64,000 nucleotides of DNA from positions 18,883 to 82,882 of the IMG/VR virus record IMGVR_UViG_3300019360_000008; one strand, given 5' to 3'. The translations under genes and the position numbers were made by a program. This document shows, in pieces, positions 63,678 to 64,000 of the stretch. The notes beneath the pieces are model-generated. The model searched no databases. It was not told the DNA's origin and saw only the letters and a program-made list of their open reading frames with translations. Position 1 is the stretch's first letter; each line of letters begins with the position of its first letter. This DNA comes from a virus.

Positions 63678-63998
63678 ATGAAAACTGAAGTCTACGTGCT
63701 GGCCATCCACAACCCCATATCGGGCAAGATAACCGTCACCGCCCGGGCAACCCGGGCCGAGGTATGCCAGCTTCTCCTCGACAACACCGGAGTTGAGTTC
63801 TGGCACGGAGAGTCTCGCGACAAGGCTGCGAAAGCCGTGAAGGACAATCAGCTCGACGTATTTGAGGTCCTGGCCGGCAACCACCTGATGCTTGGCTTCG
63901 AGATCACAAAGGTGCCGCTCGAAGTCACTGATCCGCTCGTGTCCAAGCTGCGTGCCGAGATCAAGGAGCTGAAGCGCAAACGCAAGAGCCGCCGATGA
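63678..63998 (+). CDS. Hypothetical protein, 106 residues
   Basis: Alpha/beta N-terminal part (MKTEVYVLAIHNPISGKITV) and a basic coiled-coil-like end (LRAEIKELKRKRKSRR). It is complete and stops two bases before the end of the window. Confidence 0.5.
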   Translation: MKTEVYVLAIHNPISGKITVTARATRAEVCQLLLDNTGVEFWHGESRDKAAKAVKDNQLDVFEVLAGNHLMLGFEITKVPLEVTDPLVSKLRAEIKELKRKRKSRR

Positions 63999-64000
63999 AC

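Overview
This 64 kb window is the interior of a large tailed double-stranded DNA bacteriophage genome (Caudoviricetes). The evidence is a large terminase, a portal protein, a repetitive virion appendage protein, and a full phage replication and recombination set: family A DNA polymerase with a uracil-glycosylase-like N-terminus, TOPRIM primase, DnaB-like helicase, RecA-like recombinase, Mre11/Rad50-like pair, NAD-dependent ligase, RNase H, and RecQ-like and UvsW-like helicases. No integrase, transposase, rRNA gene or CRISPR array is visible. The host cannot be fixed from the sequence. Many transcription-unit starts show sigma70-like -35/-10 boxes placed so that transcription would begin at or within a few bases of the start codon, and Shine-Dalgarno sequences are rare, so leaderless translation is likely.

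Layout. 1-5 kb: virion genes, beginning with a glycine-rich repeat protein cut by the window edge. 5-7.4 kb: an isolated minus-strand 815-residue protein of unknown, possibly primase-related, function. 7.4-12.7 kb: unknown genes, then a module of small repeated membrane peptides followed by a membrane-anchored trypsin-like protease. 12.7-15.8 kb: minus-strand terminase interrupted in its P-loop by a LAGLIDADG intein. 15.8-25.2 kb: a plus-strand operon with a visible tandem duplication, RNase H, DNA ligase, a thymidylate-synthase-like protein without its catalytic cysteine, and the Mre11/Rad50 pair, closed by a strong terminator. 25.2-29.8 kb: UvsW-like helicase, small genes, a tRNA-like RNA and a DUF932 protein. 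29.8-47 kb: the replication core (helicase, primase, HELGH peptidase, polymerase, probable single-strand binding protein, RecA, RecQ). 47-55.3 kb: late virion genes including the portal, closed by a terminator. 55.3-64 kb: densely packed short accessory genes (DUF1064 nuclease, HD hydrolase, HicB-like protein, deoxyribonucleotidase, beta-helix protein, small membrane proteins).

Most plus-strand genes overlap by 1-40 bases or have tiny gaps, often as ATGA junctions, which implies translational coupling in long operons. Replication genes lie together so that primase, helicase, polymerase, ligase and RNase H can form a phage-encoded replisome, with RecA, Mre11/Rad50 and RecQ supporting recombination-dependent replication. 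The terminase lies about 34 kb from the portal and in the opposite direction, as in many large phages. Roughly half of the genes are not recognised and are described only by what can be seen in them.
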